64,000 nt of DNA from NCBI RefSeq assembly GCF_014844055.1, contig NZ_CP062167.1, positions 1,813,501-1,877,500 on the forward strand, written 5' to 3'. The DNA comes from Aureimonas sp. OT7 (GTDB taxonomy: Bacteria; Pseudomonadota; Alphaproteobacteria; Rhizobiales; Rhizobiaceae). How positions within the stretch are numbered: position 1 is the first letter of the stretch; every line of letters begins with the position of its first letter. Both the position numbers and the translations under genes were made by a program. Under the pieces are notes generated by a model. That model had not been told where the DNA came from, did no database searches, and saw only the letters and a list, made by a program, of their open reading frames with translations. Shown in pieces: positions 62,257 through 64,000 of this stretch.

Positions 62257-62598
62257 GTGCTGCCCGGCGGCCGTCCTCATATCGCGGTTCCGGCGACATA
62301 CGGCGAAACGACGGTTTTGGAGATCGGGCGCTATCTCGTGGATTACGCCGTGATTTCGCCCGTCGGCCTGCATCCGGTGCGTGGCGTGACCTACTATGAA
62401 ATGCACGAGGCCGATGTCGCGCGCAGCATGATCCGGCAAGCACGCAAGGTGATGCTGCTCTGCCAGTCGGGCAAGGTTGGCGTGGAAAGCAGGGTCTCGG
62501 TCGGCCGGCTCGACGATATCGACCATCTCGTGACGGATGGCGGCAGCGAGCTCCAGATCGCGCTGACGAACGGTCGCATCCATTCGTCCAGGCGCTGA
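62257..62598 (+). pseudogene. duplicated DeoR sensor-domain fragment (copy 2)
   Basis: An open frame of 113 codons from a GTG, equal to the C-terminal part of the DeoR protein from LLGGRPH to SSRR, with two amino-acid changes (HIT to HIA, ALA to ALT). The HTH is missing and there is no obvious ribosome site, so it is probably untranslated. If made, it would be a lone effector-binding half-domain. Confidence 0.75.
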
Positions 62599-62609
62599 CC
62601 AGGCGTCGC

Positions 62610-62951
62610 GTGCTGCCCGGCGGCCGTCCTCATATCACGGTTCCGGCGACATACGGCGAAACGACGGTTCTGGAGATCGGGCGCTATCTCGTGGATTACG
62701 CCGTGATTTCGCCCGTCGGCCTGCATCCGGCGCGTGGCGTGACCTACTATGAAATGCACGAGGCCGATGTCGCGCGCAGCATGATCCGGCAAGCACGCAA
62801 GGTGATGCTGCTCTGCCAGTCGGGCAAGGTTGGCGTGGAAAACCGGGTCTCGGTCGGCCGGCTCGACGATATCGACCCTCTCGTGACGGATGGCGGCAGC
62901 GAGCTCCAGATCGCGCTGGCGAACGGTCGCATCCATTCGTCCAGGCGCTGA
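62610..62951 (+). pseudogene. duplicated DeoR sensor-domain fragment (copy 3)
   Basis: A second 113-codon frame like copy 2, with a different set of changes (HPVR to HPAR, ESRV to ENRV, DIDHL to DIDPL). Its end lies 16 bases from the stop of the convergent thiamine-diphosphate enzyme gene. No ribosome site is apparent. Confidence 0.75.
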
Positions 62952-62967
62952 CGAGGCGTCGCGTGCC

Positions 62968-64000
62968 TCAGGTCAGTTCGATGTCGGGAACGCGGTTGCG
63001 CAATTCGTCGACCAGCACCCGGGTATTTTCGGAATAGTCGATCGGCACGTCGACGAGATGCACGCCGCCCCCGGCAAAGGCCGCCTCCAGGGTCGGCACC
63101 AGATCCTGCGCCGCGCCGACGCGCGAGCCTTTGGCGCCGTACGCTTCGGCATAGCGTACGAAGTCCGGATTGCCGAAGCTCATCCCGAAATCCGGGAACC
63201 CGTCGATGGCCTGCTTCCAGCGGATCATCCCGTAGGCGCTGTCGTTCAGGATGACGACGACGAGGTTGAGCCGAAGCCGAACCGCCGTCTCCAGTTCCTG
63301 CGAGTTCATCATGAAGCCGCCATCGCCGCAGACCGCCATGACGCGTCGACCGGGATGGAGCATGGCCGCCATCATGGCCGAAGGCAGTCCGGCCCCCATG
63401 GTGGCGAGCGCATTGTCCAGGAGCAGCGTGTTGGCGACATGGGTGCGGTAGTTCCGCGCGAACCAGATCTTGTACATGCCGTTGTCGAGGCACACGATGC
63501 CGTCTTCGGGCATCACGGCGCGGACGTCGTGGACGATGCGCTGCGGCGTGATCGGGAACCGGTCTTCCTCGGCGCGGTCGTTGATGCGGGCAAGGATGGT
63601 CTTGCGCAGGTCGAGCATGGCATCGTCCGGCCGCAACCGGCCTTCGAGCCGTTCGCCGAGCGCCGTGACGGTGGCCGCGATGTCGCCGATCACCTCGATG
63701 TCGGGATGATAGACCTGCTCCACCGTGGCGGACTGGTAACCGATATGGACGACCTTCGGCCCCCCGGCGCTCTTCATCAGGAAGGGCGGCTTTTCCACCG
63801 TATCGTGGCCGATGGCGATGATCAGGTCGGCGCGCTCGATGGCCTCGTGGACATAATCGCCCTCGGACAGCGCCGCGGTGCCCATATAGAGGTTGGAGCC
63901 GCCCGTCACCGCGCCCTTGCCCATCTGGGTGTTGAAGAAGGGCAGGCGGGTGCGGGCGACGAAATCGGACAGTGCGTCGACGAGCGAGGGCCGGTTGCCG
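62968..64000 (-). CDS. thiamine diphosphate-dependent enzyme, acetolactate synthase-like (5' end outside window)
   Basis: The last 344 residues of a ThDP enzyme of the acetolactate synthase/benzoylformate decarboxylase superfamily; the frame is open to the window edge. The middle domain (ADLIIAIGHDTVEKPPF; KVVHIGYQSATVEQVY) and the ThDP-binding domain are visible: LDNALATMGAGLPSAM, then GDGGFMMNSQELETAVRLRLNLVVVILND with the GDG...ND magnesium-diphosphate motif. The C-terminus VDVPIDYSENTRVL is of the catabolic acetolactate synthase type. Convergent with the DeoR repeats. Confidence 0.88.
   Translation of the reverse strand, partial: GNRPSLVDALSDFVARTRLPFFNTQMGKGAVTGGSNLYMGTAALSEGDYVHEAIERADLIIAIGHDTVEKPPFLMKSAGGPKVVHIGYQSATVEQVYHPDIEVIGDIAATVTALGERLEGRLRPDDAMLDLRKTILARINDRAEEDRFPITPQRIVHDVRAVMPEDGIVCLDNGMYKIWFARNYRTHVANTLLLDNALATMGAGLPSAMMAAMLHPGRRVMAVCGDGGFMMNSQELETAVRLRLNLVVVILNDSAYGMIRWKQAIDGFPDFGMSFGNPDFVRYAEAYGAKGSRVGAAQDLVPTLEAAFAGGGVHLVDVPIDYSENTRVLVDELRNRVPDIELT

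Larger units (their letters stand above)
61905..62963. repeat. three tandem 353-bp copies of the 3' half of the DeoR gene
   Basis: Copy 1 (61905-62257) is the end of the DeoR gene; copies 2 (62258-62610) and 3 (62611-62963) follow head to tail. Each begins TGCTGCYCGGCGGCCG, and TGC recurs after copy 3. Copies differ at roughly 2 percent of positions; copies 2 and 3 share changes absent from copy 1 (GTGG for GCGG near the HPVRG codons, GAG for GAA before GCC), so they derive from a common second copy. The unit is not a multiple of three, so each copy ends in its own TGA. Confidence 0.95.

Noticed and set aside
61905..62963. CRISPR-like or phage repeat array
   Set aside because: The repeats are 353 bp with no spacers and are copies of a gene end; they are a tandem gene-fragment amplification. 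No CRISPR array was seen in the window.

Overview
This window is high-GC, densely coded chromosomal DNA from an alphaproteobacterium, most likely of the order Hyphomicrobiales (Rhizobiales). The evidence is a Shemin-type 5-aminolevulinate synthase, an ActS/ActR (RegB/RegA) redox pair, a cyoABCD quinol oxidase with SURF1 and SCO partners, a DUF6460 membrane protein, and many 4-base stop/start overlaps (ATGA, GTGA). I cannot name the genus from sequence alone.

Layout. Positions 1-2 kb hold the tail of a GntR regulator and two decayed catabolic genes, followed by tRNA-Thr(CGT) and a 273-bp palindromic MITE-like element that supplies the stop codon of a nitronate monooxygenase gene. Positions 3.5-22.4 kb are mostly housekeeping or conserved genes: a DnaQ-type exonuclease next to an ATP-dependent DNA ligase, pyrD, a histone-deacetylase-like hydrolase, mscL, an aminotransferase, a Na+/H+ antiporter, hemA, an undecaprenyl-phosphate sugar transferase and a SAF-domain oxidoreductase. 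Positions 22.4-30.5 kb carry a peptide-type ABC importer without ATPase genes, a DUF2218-siderophore-interacting fusion protein, and an aldehyde dehydrogenase/DUF779/AcoR-like regulator module. A 254-bp tandem duplication sits at the convergent gene ends there. Positions 30.5-39.6 kb are a respiratory block: cyoABCD-surf1-sco, a divergent MFS transporter, and actSR. Positions 39.9-49.4 kb are an organosulfur island: SsuD-like, DszA/NtaA-like and two SfnB-like enzymes, a MetNIQ-type transporter and an MsuE-like flavin reductase.

Positions 49.5-61.2 kb are the most interesting part: a minus-strand run of ten tightly packed genes reading SBP, two permeases, a fused double ATPase, an M20 amidohydrolase, two APH-type phosphotransferases, an inositol-monophosphatase-family phosphatase, and eutB-eutC. 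A divergent DeoR regulator gene lies upstream. There are no microcompartment genes. The order suggests import of an ethanolamine-containing conjugate, hydrolytic and phosphoryl processing, then B12-dependent deamination of ethanolamine to acetaldehyde. The aldehyde dehydrogenase at 27.5-29.0 kb could oxidise that acetaldehyde. This pathway is my inference. The fused ATPase is asymmetric: its first nucleotide-binding domain lacks the Q-loop Gln, catalytic Glu and switch His. The 3' half of the DeoR gene is present in three tandem 353-bp copies. The window ends inside a thiamine-diphosphate enzyme gene.
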